A stretch of 64,000 bases of DNA from an uncultured Acidimicrobiales bacterium. Lineage in GTDB: Bacteria > Actinomycetota > Acidimicrobiia > Acidimicrobiales > Bin134. Below are positions 26,685-36,738 of this stretch, piece by piece. The position numbers and the translations under genes are program-made. Within the stretch, counting starts at the first letter, position 1. Each line of letters begins with the position of its first letter. Location of the stretch: positions 1,612,001-1,676,000 of the forward strand of contig OX638344.1 in NCBI GenBank assembly GCA_951813555.1, written 5' to 3'. The notes under the pieces were generated by a model. It made no database searches and had not been told where the DNA came from. It worked only from the letters and a program-made list of their open reading frames with translations.

Positions 26685-27626
26685 GATGTCGGCGCCTGCA
26701 CGGCGGATGCCGGTGAGCGTCTCGGCGACGATGGCCCGCTCGTCTAGCCAGCCCGATGCCGCAGCCGCCTTGATCATCAGGTACTCGCCGCTCACCTGGT
26801 AGGCGGCCACCGGCACCACCGAGGCCTCCGCGAACCGCCTCACCACGTCCAGGTACGGTCCGGCCGGCTTGACCATGACCATGTCGGCGCCTTCGGCAAC
26901 GTCCAGCTCCAACTCCCTCAAGGCCTCGCGGCTGTTGGCCGGGTCCATCTGGTAGGTCTTCTTGTCGCCGGAGCGGGGGGCTGAGTCCAGCGCTCCCCGG
27001 AACGGCCCGAAGAACGCCGACGCGTACTTGGCGGTATAGGCGCAGATGCCCACCTCGGTGTGCCCTTGGTGGTCGAGCGTTTCCCGGATGGCCCCCACCC
27101 TGCCGTCCATCATGTCGCTGGGGGCCACGATGTCGGCCCCGGCGTCGGCGTGGGTCAGGGCTTGGCGGCACAGCACATCCACCGTTTCGTCGTTGACGAT
27201 GGTGCCGTCGGGGGCCACTATGCCGTCGTGGCCGTCGCTGTTGTAGGGGTCGAGGGCCACATCGGTCATCACCACCGTGTCGGGATGGGCCGCCTTGATA
27301 GCCCTGATGGTCTGGGGGATGAGCCCGTCGGGGTTCCAAGCCTCGTCGCCGGTCGGGGTCTTGAGCTCTTCGGGGGCGGCTTCGAAAAAAACCACCGCCC
27401 GAACCCCCAAATCAGCGGCCCGCCCTACCTCGCCTACCAGGCCGTCAAGGCTCCAGCGATTTACCCCGGGCATCGAGTCGATGGGCTCGTCGGGGCCCCG
27501 GTGCACGAACAGAGGCAAGACGAGATGGGCCGGGCTCAGCTCGGTCTCGCGCACCATGTCCCGGATCGCCGGGGTGCGCCGATTGCGCCTCGGCCGGGCA
27601 GTGAGCTCCAAATGCGGATGGGCCAT
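26640..27626 (-). CDS. hemB: Delta-aminolevulinic acid dehydratase (porphobilinogen synthase)
   Basis: Condenses two 5-aminolevulinate molecules to porphobilinogen in heme synthesis. The 328-residue protein contains the Schiff-base lysines in YTAKYASAFFGPF (about residue 200) and MVKPAGPYL (about 252). The metal-binding loop reads VALDPYNSDGHDG without the three cysteines of the zinc form, so it belongs to the magnesium-type group. HemQ at 41270 is the terminal enzyme of the coproporphyrin-dependent route in the same window. The 3' end is duplicated. Confidence 0.95.
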   Translation of the reverse strand: MAHPHLELTARPRRNRRTPAIRDMVRETELSPAHLVLPLFVHRGPDEPIDSMPGVNRWSLDGLVGEVGRAADLGVRAVVFFEAAPEELKTPTGDEAWNPDGLIPQTIRAIKAAHPDTVVMTDVALDPYNSDGHDGIVAPDGTIVNDETVDVLCRQALTHADAGADIVAPSDMMDGRVGAIRETLDHQGHTEVGICAYTAKYASAFFGPFRGALDSAPRSGDKKTYQMDPANSREALRELELDVAEGADMVMVKPAGPYLDVVRRFAEASVVPVAAYQVSGEYLMIKAAAASGWLDERAIVAETLTGIRRAGADIILTYFAVQAARILS

Positions 27627-27684
27627 GCCTTAATGCTCCCATCTCTGCTCCCGTCGCGCACTGCCGGTGGGCTAAACAAGGGCC

Positions 27685-28335
27685 ATGCGCATCGAGTTGT
27701 CGACCGGAACCTCGGCTGAGCTGGTCCGAGTCGCTGACGCCGGCCGGGGGCTGGTGCTGATCCCCGACCTCATGGGACTGCGGCCTCTGTTCGACGATCA
27801 TGTAGCCCGCCTCGCCGCCGAGCAGGGCTGGACGGTGTGCGCTCCCCAGGTTTTTGCCGGTCGCGAGGACTTGGCCGCTGAAGAGCGGATGGCCGCGGTT
27901 TGCGAGTTGGTCGACGAACAGGTGCTGGCCGACGTCTTGGCCGCGGCCGACGCCACCGAGTGCGAGACGGTTGTGATCGCCGGCTTCTGCATGGGCGGCA
28001 TGTACACCATCAAGGCGGCGGCCACCGGGCGATTCCATCGGGCGGCTGCCTTCTACGGGATGATCCAACTGCCCGAGCATTGGAGGGGACCCGGCCAGGG
28101 TGAGCCGCTGGATCTGTTGGCCCTAGGCAACCCGTGCCCTTTGTTGGCCATCATCGGCACCGAAGACCCGTTCACGCCGGCTGATGATGTGGCCGCCCTG
28201 GAGGCGTCCGGGGCGGTGATCGTCTCCTATGAGGGAGCCGATCACGGTTTTGTCCATGATCCCGTCCGCCCAGCCCATCGCCCCGACGATGCGGCCGACG
28301 CCTGGGCTCGGGTCATTGAGTTCTTGAGCGGTTGA
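27685..28335 (+). CDS. Dienelactone hydrolase family protein
   Basis: A 216-residue alpha/beta hydrolase. The nucleophile elbow is GFCMGG with a cysteine nucleophile as in dienelactone hydrolase; the Asp lies in IIGTEDPFTP and the His in GADHGFVHD. LVLIPDLMGL near residue 27 begins the fold. The substrate may be a lactone or another ester. No chlorocatechol genes are nearby, so a housekeeping esterase role is equally possible. Its stop overlaps the start region of ispD. Confidence 0.85.
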   Translation: MRIELSTGTSAELVRVADAGRGLVLIPDLMGLRPLFDDHVARLAAEQGWTVCAPQVFAGREDLAAEERMAAVCELVDEQVLADVLAAADATECETVVIAGFCMGGMYTIKAAATGRFHRAAAFYGMIQLPEHWRGPGQGEPLDLLALGNPCPLLAIIGTEDPFTPADDVAALEASGAVIVSYEGADHGFVHDPVRPAHRPDDAADAWARVIEFLSG

Positions 28336-28340
28336 CAACG

Positions 28341-28979
28341 ATGGCGACCCGACCCTCGGTGTGGACGGTGATCGTGGCCGCCGGATCGGGCACCCGTTTC
28401 GGGGGCGCCAAGCAGTATCTCGAACTGGGCGGCACCCGCGTGGTGGACCGCAGCGTGGCAGTAGCCGCCCAGGTGAGCGATGGAGTGGTGGCTGTGGTTC
28501 CTGCCTCCGATGTGGGCACCGAGTCAGCCCGGTTGGCCGCCACCGCAGTGGTGGCCGGGGGACCGAGTCGGGCTGCCTCGGTCCGCAACGGGCTGGCCGC
28601 GGTGCCCCTCGACGCGGCCATCGTCTGCGTCCATGACGCGGCCCGCCCGCTGGCCGGTGCCGACGTTTATGAGAGAGTCATCGACGAGGTGCGATCAGGT
28701 GCTGCCGGGGCCGTGCCGGTGGTGCCGGTGACCGATACCATCCGCAGGGTGGACGGGGGAGCAGTGGACCGCAGCACGCTGCAAGCGGTGCAGACTCCGC
28801 AGGCATTTCGGGCCGACCTGCTGCGAAAGGCCCACACCGATGCCGCCGACGCCACCGACGACGCCAGCCTGGTAGAGGCGGCTGGCTATTCCGTGGTTGC
28901 CGTGGAGGGCCACTCCCGCAACATCAAGATCACCCACCCTGATGACTTGGCCACCGCCGAGGCATGGTTGGCGACATGA
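28341..28979 (+). CDS. ispD: 2-C-methyl-D-erythritol 4-phosphate cytidylyltransferase
   Basis: Third step of the MEP isoprenoid pathway: MEP plus CTP to CDP-ME. The 212-residue protein has VIVAAGSGTRFGGAKQYLEL, the CTP-binding loop; GGPSRAASVRNGL; VHDAARPL; and VTDTIRR, then TPQAF and TDDASLVEAAG. I use the ATG at 28341; a TTG at 28332 overlapping the previous stop is also possible. It overlaps ispF by 4 nt, the usual ispD-ispF arrangement. Confidence 0.94.
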   Translation: MATRPSVWTVIVAAGSGTRFGGAKQYLELGGTRVVDRSVAVAAQVSDGVVAVVPASDVGTESARLAATAVVAGGPSRAASVRNGLAAVPLDAAIVCVHDAARPLAGADVYERVIDEVRSGAAGAVPVVPVTDTIRRVDGGAVDRSTLQAVQTPQAFRADLLRKAHTDAADATDDASLVEAAGYSVVAVEGHSRNIKITHPDDLATAEAWLAT

Positions 28980-29458
28980 GCGGAGAGTTCCGAGTTGGCC
29001 ACGGATTCGACACCCACCGGTTCAGTGGCGATCCCGAACGCCCCTTGATCCTGGGCGGGGTCCGGTTTGACGGCGTGCCTGGCCTTGTCGGCCACAGCGA
29101 CGGGGATGCGGTGGCCCATGCGGTGACCGACGCCTTGTTGGGGGCGGCGGGCTTGGGCGACATCGGCGTGATGTTCCCTGACACCGACGACGCCTGGGCC
29201 GGTGCCGACAGCCTTGAGCTGCTGGGGGACGCGGTGGTCCGATTGGCAGAGGCGGGCTGGCGGGTGGTGAACGCCGATTGCACGGTGGTGGCCGAGGCCC
29301 CCCGCATCGCTTCGCGCCGCGATGAAATGGAATCCCGGCTGAGCGGGGTGGTCGGCGCTCCGATCACAGTGAAAGGCAAGCGGGCCGAAGCTCTGGGCGC
29401 ATTGGGCCGGGGCGAGGGCCTGGCCTGCTGGGCGGTTGCACTGATCGAGCGCCCATGA
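28976..29458 (+). CDS. ispF: 2-C-methyl-D-erythritol 2,4-cyclodiphosphate synthase
   Basis: Converts CDP-ME 2-phosphate to the cyclic diphosphate in the MEP pathway. The 160-residue protein begins RVGHGFDTHRF, with the zinc-binding DxH, and has LVGHSDGDAVAHAVTDALLGAAGLGDIG and FPDTDDAWAGADSL, all diagnostic. The ATG at 28976 overlaps the ispD stop; the last four bases overlap the methyltransferase start. Confidence 0.95.
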   Translation: MSGEFRVGHGFDTHRFSGDPERPLILGGVRFDGVPGLVGHSDGDAVAHAVTDALLGAAGLGDIGVMFPDTDDAWAGADSLELLGDAVVRLAEAGWRVVNADCTVVAEAPRIASRRDEMESRLSGVVGAPITVKGKRAEALGALGRGEGLACWAVALIERP

Positions 29459-30363
29459 GCTCTCGGGGTCCGAAACCAGGACGAGGGCGAGGTGAGGATC
29501 GGGGCCAAGGCGGGAACCAGAGGCGAGGCGGGGCCGGGAACCGGGGCCAAGGCGGGAACCGAGGGAAAGGCCGTCCGACCGGAGACCACCGAGAACGTCG
29601 CCGCCAACCAGCCGGGCTGGGAGGTGATCGGGTTGAGGGCCGTCAAGCGGTGCGGGAGCTGCTGCTGGCCGGCGCCCGCCCCACCCATGAGGTGGTGGTC
29701 GCCGCCGGTCAGAACCAAACCGGCATGTTGGCCCAGATCGTGGAGCTGGCCGCCGAACTGCGGGTGCCGCTGAAGGAGGTGGCCAAGGGCAAGTTCGAAT
29801 CGATGGCCGTCACCGAAGCCCCCCAGGGGGTGATGGCTCGGGCCGCTCCCCTGCATGAGCACGATTTGGAAGAGCTGGCCCGCCCCTCCGATGGTCGTCC
29901 CCCGTTCTTGCTGGTACTCGACGGGATCACCGATCCGGGCAACGTCGGCGCCGCGCTGCGAACCGCCGAGTGCGCCGGGGTCACCGGCGCCGTGCTGGGA
30001 AAGCACCGCGCCGCCCACATCACCCCCGCCGCGGCCAAAGCCGCCGCCGGGGCGGTGGAACACGTGCCTATGGCGTTGGTGCCGGGCATTCCCAACGCCC
30101 TGGCCCGACTGGCCGAGTTGGGGGTGTGGTCGGTAGGGCTCGACGTAACCGCGCCGACCTCGGTGTACGACATGAGCGTGGCCGCCGACGCGGTGGCGCT
30201 GGTGGTGGGCAGCGAGGGCCGGGGCCTGTCCCGCCTGGCCCGCCAGCGCTGCGACGTGGTGGCCACAATCCCCCTGTCAGGCAGCCTCAGCTCGCTCAAC
30301 GCGGCGGCGGCCACTGCCATCGGCTGCTTCGAAGTCGCCCGCCACCGCCAGACCGGCGACTAG
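29455..30363 (+). CDS. rlmB: 23S rRNA 2'-O-ribose methyltransferase, TrmH/RlmB family
   Basis: A SpoU-class SAM-dependent RNA ribose methyltransferase. After a basic Gly/Arg/Asn-rich tail of about 55 residues with GQGGNR repeats, the substrate-binding domain begins at VEGRQAVRELLLAGARP. The SPOUT knot follows with LDGITDPGNVGAALRTAECAG, ALVVGSEGRGLSRLARQRCD and IPLSGSLSSLNAAAA. It probably methylates 23S rRNA G2251, as RlmB does, but close paralogs act on tRNA, so the symbol is tentative. It is cotranslated with ispF. Its TAG shares the palindromic CTAG at 30360-30363 with the stop of the converging gene. Confidence 0.88.
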   Translation: MSSRGPKPGRGRGEDRGQGGNQRRGGAGNRGQGGNRGKGRPTGDHRERRRQPAGLGGDRVEGRQAVRELLLAGARPTHEVVVAAGQNQTGMLAQIVELAAELRVPLKEVAKGKFESMAVTEAPQGVMARAAPLHEHDLEELARPSDGRPPFLLVLDGITDPGNVGAALRTAECAGVTGAVLGKHRAAHITPAAAKAAAGAVEHVPMALVPGIPNALARLAELGVWSVGLDVTAPTSVYDMSVAADAVALVVGSEGRGLSRLARQRCDVVATIPLSGSLSSLNAAAATAIGCFEVARHRQTGD

Positions 30364-31499
30364 GTCTGCGGCGGGGCGAGGGTGTCGGCGATCAGGGCTT
30401 GGACTACGTCGTGGAGGGCTTCGGCGTCGGTAGCGCCCGCCTCCAGCGCTGCTCGGTACACGGCCAGTTGGCGGTCGGCGGAGGTTCCCCGTTGGCAGAT
30501 GGTGCGGGCGTGCTCGACTTCGGTCACGCAGTCGAGGGCTTCGGCGTCGGGCCGGACCAATTCGATCATCTCTTCCACCAAGTCGGGCACCGGCACCAAC
30601 TCGCCCTTGCCGAAGTCGATGAGGCGGTCGCCGATTCCGTAGCGCTGGGCCCGCCACAGGTTCTCCGACACCAAGAAGTTGGCGTAGTTGCGCCAGCGGC
30701 GGTTCTCCAACTTGAGCCTCCACAGCATCCGCAGCAAGCACACGTACAGGGCCGCCACGGTGATGGTGTCCTCCATCCTGGTGGGCAGGTCGGTTACCCG
30801 CATCTCCAAGGTGGGGTAGCGCTCCGACGGGCGGATATCCCACCACACCTTGGTGGAGTCCTCGATGACCCCGGCCTGTACCAGCACGTCCACATGGCGT
30901 CGGAACTCCGACCACGAGTCGAACTTCTCCGGCAATCCGGTGCGGGGCAGCGCCCGGAACATCGCCATGCGGTAGCTCTTGAGGCCGGTGTCGCGTCCTT
31001 CCCAGAACGGCGACGAGGTGGAAAGAGCCAGCAGATGGGGCAGGAAGTAGGAGACCTGGTTCATCAGGTCCACCCGCAAGTCGGGGTCTTCGATGCCGAC
31101 GTGGACGTGCAGGCCGGAGATGACCAGCCCGCGGGACACGCCGGCAAGGGTCTCGGCCAGAGCCTGGTAGCGCTCCCCTTCGGTCACCCTCTGCTGGTGC
31201 AGGCGAGCGAAAGGGTGGGACGAGGCCGCTATCGGCGCCAGCCCGTAGTCGTCAGCGGCCTCGGTGACCGCGAGGCGCAGCAGTCCGATGTCGGCCCTCA
31301 GATGCTTGAAGTCGGTGCATATGCCGGTGCCGATCTCGAGCTGCGAGCTGAACAGCTCTCTGGCGACGAGACCATGGTGCAGGTCGGCCACCTTTTCCAG
31401 AATCCCGGACGGCTGCTCGGTGATGAGGGCTCCGCTCTCGCGCTCCACCAGGAGGTACTCCTCCTCAATCCCCATAGACCAGGCTGGTTCGTCGGCCAC
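30360..31499 (-). CDS. Carboxylate-amine ligase, YbdK-type glutamate-cysteine ligase
   Basis: An ATP-dependent ligase of the GCS2 family, expected to make gamma-glutamylcysteine or a related amide. The 379-residue protein begins with the diagnostic SMGIEEEYLLVE and has SSQLEIGTGIC, ISGLHVHVGIEDPDLRVDL, and WDIRPSERYPTLEMRVTDLPTR, which holds the nucleotide and magnesium site. Actinobacteria use this family in mycothiol-associated or ergothioneine-like chemistry, but the substrate is not readable here. It converges on rlmB with overlapping stops. Confidence 0.87.
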   Translation of the reverse strand: MADEPAWSMGIEEEYLLVERESGALITEQPSGILEKVADLHHGLVARELFSSQLEIGTGICTDFKHLRADIGLLRLAVTEAADDYGLAPIAASSHPFARLHQQRVTEGERYQALAETLAGVSRGLVISGLHVHVGIEDPDLRVDLMNQVSYFLPHLLALSTSSPFWEGRDTGLKSYRMAMFRALPRTGLPEKFDSWSEFRRHVDVLVQAGVIEDSTKVWWDIRPSERYPTLEMRVTDLPTRMEDTITVAALYVCLLRMLWRLKLENRRWRNYANFLVSENLWRAQRYGIGDRLIDFGKGELVPVPDLVEEMIELVRPDAEALDCVTEVEHARTICQRGTSADRQLAVYRAALEAGATDAEALHDVVQALIADTLAPPQT

Positions 31500-31542
31500 G
31501 GCGACTCCTTTCCGAGTGATGGCTGCATAAACGCGAAATCAG

Positions 31543-31615
<73 letters not shown>

Positions 31616-31628
31616 GTCGAATTTGTTG

Positions 31629-31657
31629 ATTGTGAGGCTGCTGGAGCCTCCGTTCAA
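31629..31657 (-). promoter_or_regulatory. Candidate sigma-70 promoter of tRNA-Thr
   Basis: On the minus strand TTGAAC (31657-31652) is followed after 17 bp by CACAAT (31634-31629), 13 bp before the tRNA 5' end. This is a plausible -35/-10 pair at the right distance. The -10 matches the consensus at four of six positions, so the call is tentative. Confidence 0.35.
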
Positions 31658-31724
31658 GAGCATAAGGCTTGCCGATTGGGGAGGGTGCTTGAATAGCGCC
31701 TAGTGGTGGGCAACGCTTGTTGGA

Positions 31725-31985
31725 ATGGCCCTCGCGAAACGAGATCGGGCGATCTTGGACTTTGAGCGCACCTGGTGGCAGGAGACCGGGTCGAAGGAGG
31801 TCGCCATCCGGGCGCGCTTCGAGCTTTCCACTACCCGGTATTATCAGCTGCTGAACGAACTATTGGAAGAGGCGGATGCTATGGAGTACGACCCGATGGT
31901 TGTACGGCGCCTGCGGCGGATTCGCGATCGCCGCAGACGAACCAAATTCGGTCAGACTTCGGTCGGCCGGCAGCCGTCTCGATAA
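31725..31985 (+). CDS. DUF3263 family protein
   Basis: An 86-residue protein of an actinobacterial family of unknown function. The segment ILDFERTWWQETGSKEVAIR followed by FELSTTRYYQLLNELLE is the family core and looks like a helix-turn-helix. The C-terminus is strongly basic (RRLRRIRDRRRRTK), as expected for a nucleic-acid binder. It precedes a LytR_C gene by 21 bp, a pairing I recall as common in Actinobacteria, and may share its transcript. Confidence 0.85.
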   Translation: MALAKRDRAILDFERTWWQETGSKEVAIRARFELSTTRYYQLLNELLEEADAMEYDPMVVRRLRRIRDRRRRTKFGQTSVGRQPSR

Positions 31986-32006
31986 CAGTCCGGAGCCAGA
32001 GGCACT

Positions 32007-32642
32007 ATGGAGTCGAACCGAGCACCCAACAACCAGATGGCCATCAGGGGGGTGGTGCTGGTTCTGGCCCTGATCGCAGCCGGAGCCTTCGTGTTGGCCC
32101 GCGGCCTCGACGACGGTGATTCCGCGCCGGTTGCCACCCAGCCCACCGCTGAGGCGACGATGGAGGCCGAGCCGACTCCCGATCCGGTTGATACCCCGCC
32201 AAACGGCGATGACGCGGCCGCAACCCCTGCCCCCGCACCCGACGAGACTCAGCCGGCCACCCCTGCCCCTGAGGTGATCCAGCCTCCCGCCCCCGACCCC
32301 GAGGAACAGCTTGAGTGCCGTGATCCGTCCACCATCGGCGTGCTGGTGGCCAACGGCACCGATGTCTCCGGGGCGGCCGGTCGGCTCTCGGGCGAGTTGA
32401 ACGCCGCGAACTACGTAACGCTGCCCCCGGTGAACGCCAGCGCTCAGACGAGCTCGGCGTTCTACTATCGGGCTGGCTATGAAGTTGACGCCCAGTGCAT
32501 CGCCAATCTGCTGGGCGTGGGTGCCGGGCCGTTCTTCCCGATGTCCGATCCTCCTCCTGGCGGTATCACCCTGGAGACGCTGGGCAACGCCTACATACTG
32601 ATTCTGATCGGACCCGACAGCCTGGCCCAGCGCCCAGGCTGA
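32007..32642 (+). CDS. Membrane-anchored LytR C-terminal domain protein
   Basis: A 211-residue protein with a single N-terminal membrane helix (GVVLVLALIAAGAFVLARGL, about residues 15 to 34), then a Pro/Ala/Asp-rich extracytoplasmic linker of about 70 residues. The C-terminal domain, STIGVLVANGTDVSGAAGRL onward, is the LytR_C fold found at the end of LytR-CpsA-Psr cell-wall ligases. The LCP catalytic domain is absent, so this is an accessory or stand-alone form. The role in cell envelope assembly is inferred. Confidence 0.8.
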   Translation: MESNRAPNNQMAIRGVVLVLALIAAGAFVLARGLDDGDSAPVATQPTAEATMEAEPTPDPVDTPPNGDDAAATPAPAPDETQPATPAPEVIQPPAPDPEEQLECRDPSTIGVLVANGTDVSGAAGRLSGELNAANYVTLPPVNASAQTSSAFYYRAGYEVDAQCIANLLGVGAGPFFPMSDPPPGGITLETLGNAYILILIGPDSLAQRPG

Positions 32643-32711
32643 CAGCCTGATAACTGTGGCCAGGTTGCGAACTGCGATTTCGGCAGCCGGCCGCTAAATG
32701 GCGGAGGCCGC

Positions 32712-33698
32712 ATGCATATCGTCGCCGCCCCCGACAAGTTCCGGGGCACGGCCACAGCCGTTCAAATCGCCGACGCCATAGTCCTCGCCGCCGAGCAGGC
32801 TGGGGCCACCGCTGATGCCGTTCCCATGGCCGACGGGGGGGAGGGCACGCTGGAGGTGGTGGGAGGGGCCAATCGGATCACCACCGTGACCGGCCCCCTG
32901 GGCGACCCGGTGGATGCCCCGTGGCGGCTCCATCGCCACACCGCGGTGGTCGAGATGGCCCGAGCATCGGGCCTAGCCCTGCTGGGCGGACCTGAGGCCA
33001 ACGACCCCCTGGGGGCCACCACCTACGGAACCGGGGAGCTGATCGAGGCCGCTGTAGAGCGGGGCGCCCGGCGGGTGGTGGTGGGGGTGGGGGGCTCGGC
33101 CACCACCGACGGTGGGCTGGGCGCGCTGCGGGCGCTGTACCCCACTCAGCGTCTCAAAGGGGTGGAGCTGGCCGTGGCCTGCGACGTGAGGACCCGGTTC
33201 ACCGACGCCGCCGCGGTGTTCGGGCCCCAGAAGGGAGCCAGTCCCACGCAGGTGAAGTTGCTGTGTCGGCGCCTGGAACGGCTCAGCCAGGTGTATGCCG
33301 AAACCTATGGCGTGGCGGTGGACGACATCGAGGGCACGGGGGCGGCCGGCGGCTTGGCCGGCGGCCTGGCGTGCGTGGGGGCCGAGCTGTGCAACGGATT
33401 CGAGCTGTTGGCCGAGGAAGTGGACCTGTGCGGACGTATCGAGGGGGCCGATCTGGTGGTGACCGGGGAGGGCGCCCTCGATGCCACATCGCTCCAGGGG
33501 AAAGTAGTGGGCGGTGTGGGCGAGATGGCGGCGGCCGCCGGGGTGCCGGTGCTGACCGTAGTGGGACGGGTGGACGGCGCCGCTACCCCTGCCTTCGGGG
33601 AGCTGATCAGTCTGAGCGACCGCTTCGGCGCCGAGCCGGCCATGGCCGACACCGTCCGGCTGGTTGGCCGAGCGGTTCTGGACTATCTGATCTCGTAG
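32712..33698 (+). CDS. Glycerate kinase (GlxK family)
   Basis: Phosphorylates glycerate, usually at position 2 in this family. The 328-residue protein opens MHIVAAPDKFRGTATA and has MADGGEGTLEVV, ATTYGTGELIEAAVERG, VGGSATTDGGLGALRAL and LVVTGEGALDATSLQGKV, all conserved in the glycerate kinase type 1 fold. It converges on a glucosyl-3-phosphoglycerate synthase, so the two may connect to glucosylglycerate metabolism, which is inference from position. Confidence 0.9.
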   Translation: MHIVAAPDKFRGTATAVQIADAIVLAAEQAGATADAVPMADGGEGTLEVVGGANRITTVTGPLGDPVDAPWRLHRHTAVVEMARASGLALLGGPEANDPLGATTYGTGELIEAAVERGARRVVVGVGGSATTDGGLGALRALYPTQRLKGVELAVACDVRTRFTDAAAVFGPQKGASPTQVKLLCRRLERLSQVYAETYGVAVDDIEGTGAAGGLAGGLACVGAELCNGFELLAEEVDLCGRIEGADLVVTGEGALDATSLQGKVVGGVGEMAAAAGVPVLTVVGRVDGAATPAFGELISLSDRFGAEPAMADTVRLVGRAVLDYLIS

Positions 33699-33711
33699 CC
33701 GGGCCGCACGG

Positions 33712-34608
33712 TCAGAGAGCCTGGCGGAAGTACCCGGTCACCTCGATCAGGGGCGGGCGCTCTTGCATGGTGATCTCGGTATGGCCGAAACCAGGGCGGT
33801 GCAGCGTGATGGCCGTGTTCACCAGAGTTCGGTCGGCCCGGTGCAGGGCCACCTGCATGACCTCGGTCGCTTGGGAGGACAGCTCGTGCAGCGGGCGATT
33901 GCGGTGTACTCGCACGCCCAGGTCCACTTGGGCGATGGTGTTGTAGCCCGCCAGCCGGCACACGTCGATGAGCAGTCCCATCTCCACCCCGTATCCCTGG
34001 ACGAACGGCACCCGCTCCAGCACCTCCCTCCGTCCGGCGTACTCCCCGGCCAGGGGCTGGATGATCTCGCCCAGTTCGGGGAACAACAGGGCGATGAGCG
34101 GCCGGGCCACCAGCTCGGTAGTGCGCCCCCCGCCCCGCTGGTCGGCCCCCACCGGGCGGTGGTAGTAGCCCTTGCAGTAGCCGATGGAGTCGTCGGCCAG
34201 CAGCGGGCCCAGCAAGCCGAAGATGAAGTGGGGGCCGAAGTTGGCAATATCGCTGTCGCACCACACAATGAGATCGCCGGTGGAGGCGAACAACGACTTC
34301 CACAGGGTTTCTCCCTTGCCGGGCTGATTGCCCAGATGGGCCAGCACATCGGAGCAAGCCACCACCGTGGCCCCGGCGGCCTCGGCCACCTCGGCGGTGC
34401 GATCGGTGGAGTGGTCGTCCATCACAATCAGCTCGTCCACCAGGCCCAGCTTGTCCATCAGCTCGGTGCGGACCACTTCTGCGATGGTCCCGACGGTGGC
34501 CTCCTCGTTGCGAGCAGGCAGACAAACTGAAACCGTTTTCGACCCCTTGCGCTCGACGAGTTCGGCGGCCGCGAACTCACCGGCGGCGAACCTCCGCCGC
34601 CCAGTCAC
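33712..34608 (-). CDS. gpgS: Glucosyl-3-phosphoglycerate synthase (GT81)
   Basis: Transfers glucose from a nucleotide sugar to 3-phosphoglycerate, the first step to glucosylglycerate and, in mycobacteria, methylglucose lipopolysaccharide. The 298-residue GT-A protein has SVCLPARNEEATVG, VDELIVMDDHSTDRTAEVA, the metal-binding WCDSDIANFGPHF, GYYHRPVGADQRGGGRTTEL, and IQPLAGEYAGRREVLERVPF, closely following mycobacterial GpgS. The matching phosphatase gene is not seen in the window. Confidence 0.88.
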   Translation of the reverse strand: MTGRRRFAAGEFAAAELVERKGSKTVSVCLPARNEEATVGTIAEVVRTELMDKLGLVDELIVMDDHSTDRTAEVAEAAGATVVACSDVLAHLGNQPGKGETLWKSLFASTGDLIVWCDSDIANFGPHFIFGLLGPLLADDSIGYCKGYYHRPVGADQRGGGRTTELVARPLIALLFPELGEIIQPLAGEYAGRREVLERVPFVQGYGVEMGLLIDVCRLAGYNTIAQVDLGVRVHRNRPLHELSSQATEVMQVALHRADRTLVNTAITLHRPGFGHTEITMQERPPLIEVTGYFRQAL

Positions 34609-34665
34609 CGCCGCCCCCGGCTCACGAGTCGTCTTTGACGCGTCATCCGAATAGCATCATGGCCC

Positions 34666-34941
34666 ATGAGCGTGACCGTTCGGATACCGACCACCCTCCG
34701 TCCTCTGGCCGGAGGAGCCAGCGAGGTCGCCGTTGAAGGCGAGAATGTCCGCGACGTGATCGCCTCGCTGGATGCCGCCCACCCCGGTTTCATGGATCGC
34801 CTTATCGACGAGTCGGGCGGCCTGCACCGGTACGTCAACGTGTTCGTGGACGACGACGACGTGCGGTTCGCCGACGGGTTGGCCACCTCGGTTCCCGATG
34901 GCCAGACGGTGGCCATCGTGCCCGCAGTAGCCGGCGGTTGA
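34666..34941 (+). CDS. MoaD/ThiS-family sulfur carrier protein
   Basis: A 91-residue ubiquitin-fold protein ending in the required Gly-Gly, where a C-terminal thiocarboxylate forms to carry sulfur. SVTVRIPTTLRPLAGG at the start and VNVFVDDDDVRFADGL before IVPAVAGG fit the MoaD/ThiS fold. The role could be molybdopterin, thiamin or cysteine synthesis (CysO-like). The length and the residues before the GG favour CysO/MoaD-like over ThiS. No partner enzyme is adjacent. It precedes groEL. Confidence 0.85.
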   Translation: MSVTVRIPTTLRPLAGGASEVAVEGENVRDVIASLDAAHPGFMDRLIDESGGLHRYVNVFVDDDDVRFADGLATSVPDGQTVAIVPAVAGG

Positions 34942-34995
34942 TTTCTCACTTCTGTGCCACTTGAGTTTGGAGTTTCTCGGACTCCCCGGTAACCT

Positions 34996-35022
34996 TTAGC
35001 AGTCTCATACTGAGAGTGCTAA
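34996..35022 (+). promoter_or_regulatory. CIRCE operator upstream of groEL
   Basis: TTAGCAGTC, nine spacer bases, then GAGTGCTAA. This is the CIRCE inverted repeat bound by the heat-shock repressor HrcA, with one mismatch in the left arm. It lies 56 bp before the groEL start, the usual position. hrcA itself is not in the window. Confidence 0.93.
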
Positions 35023-35036
35023 AAATCGAGTCCTAA

Positions 35037-36704
<1,668 letters not shown>

Positions 36705-36738
36705 TCGGTCTTGCCGCCCGCGGCGGTAACGTCGCGGT

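Noticed and set aside
36714..36726. Small GC hairpin after groEL (CCGCC/GGCGG)
   Set aside because: Five pairs with a 3-base loop are expected often in such GC-rich DNA.
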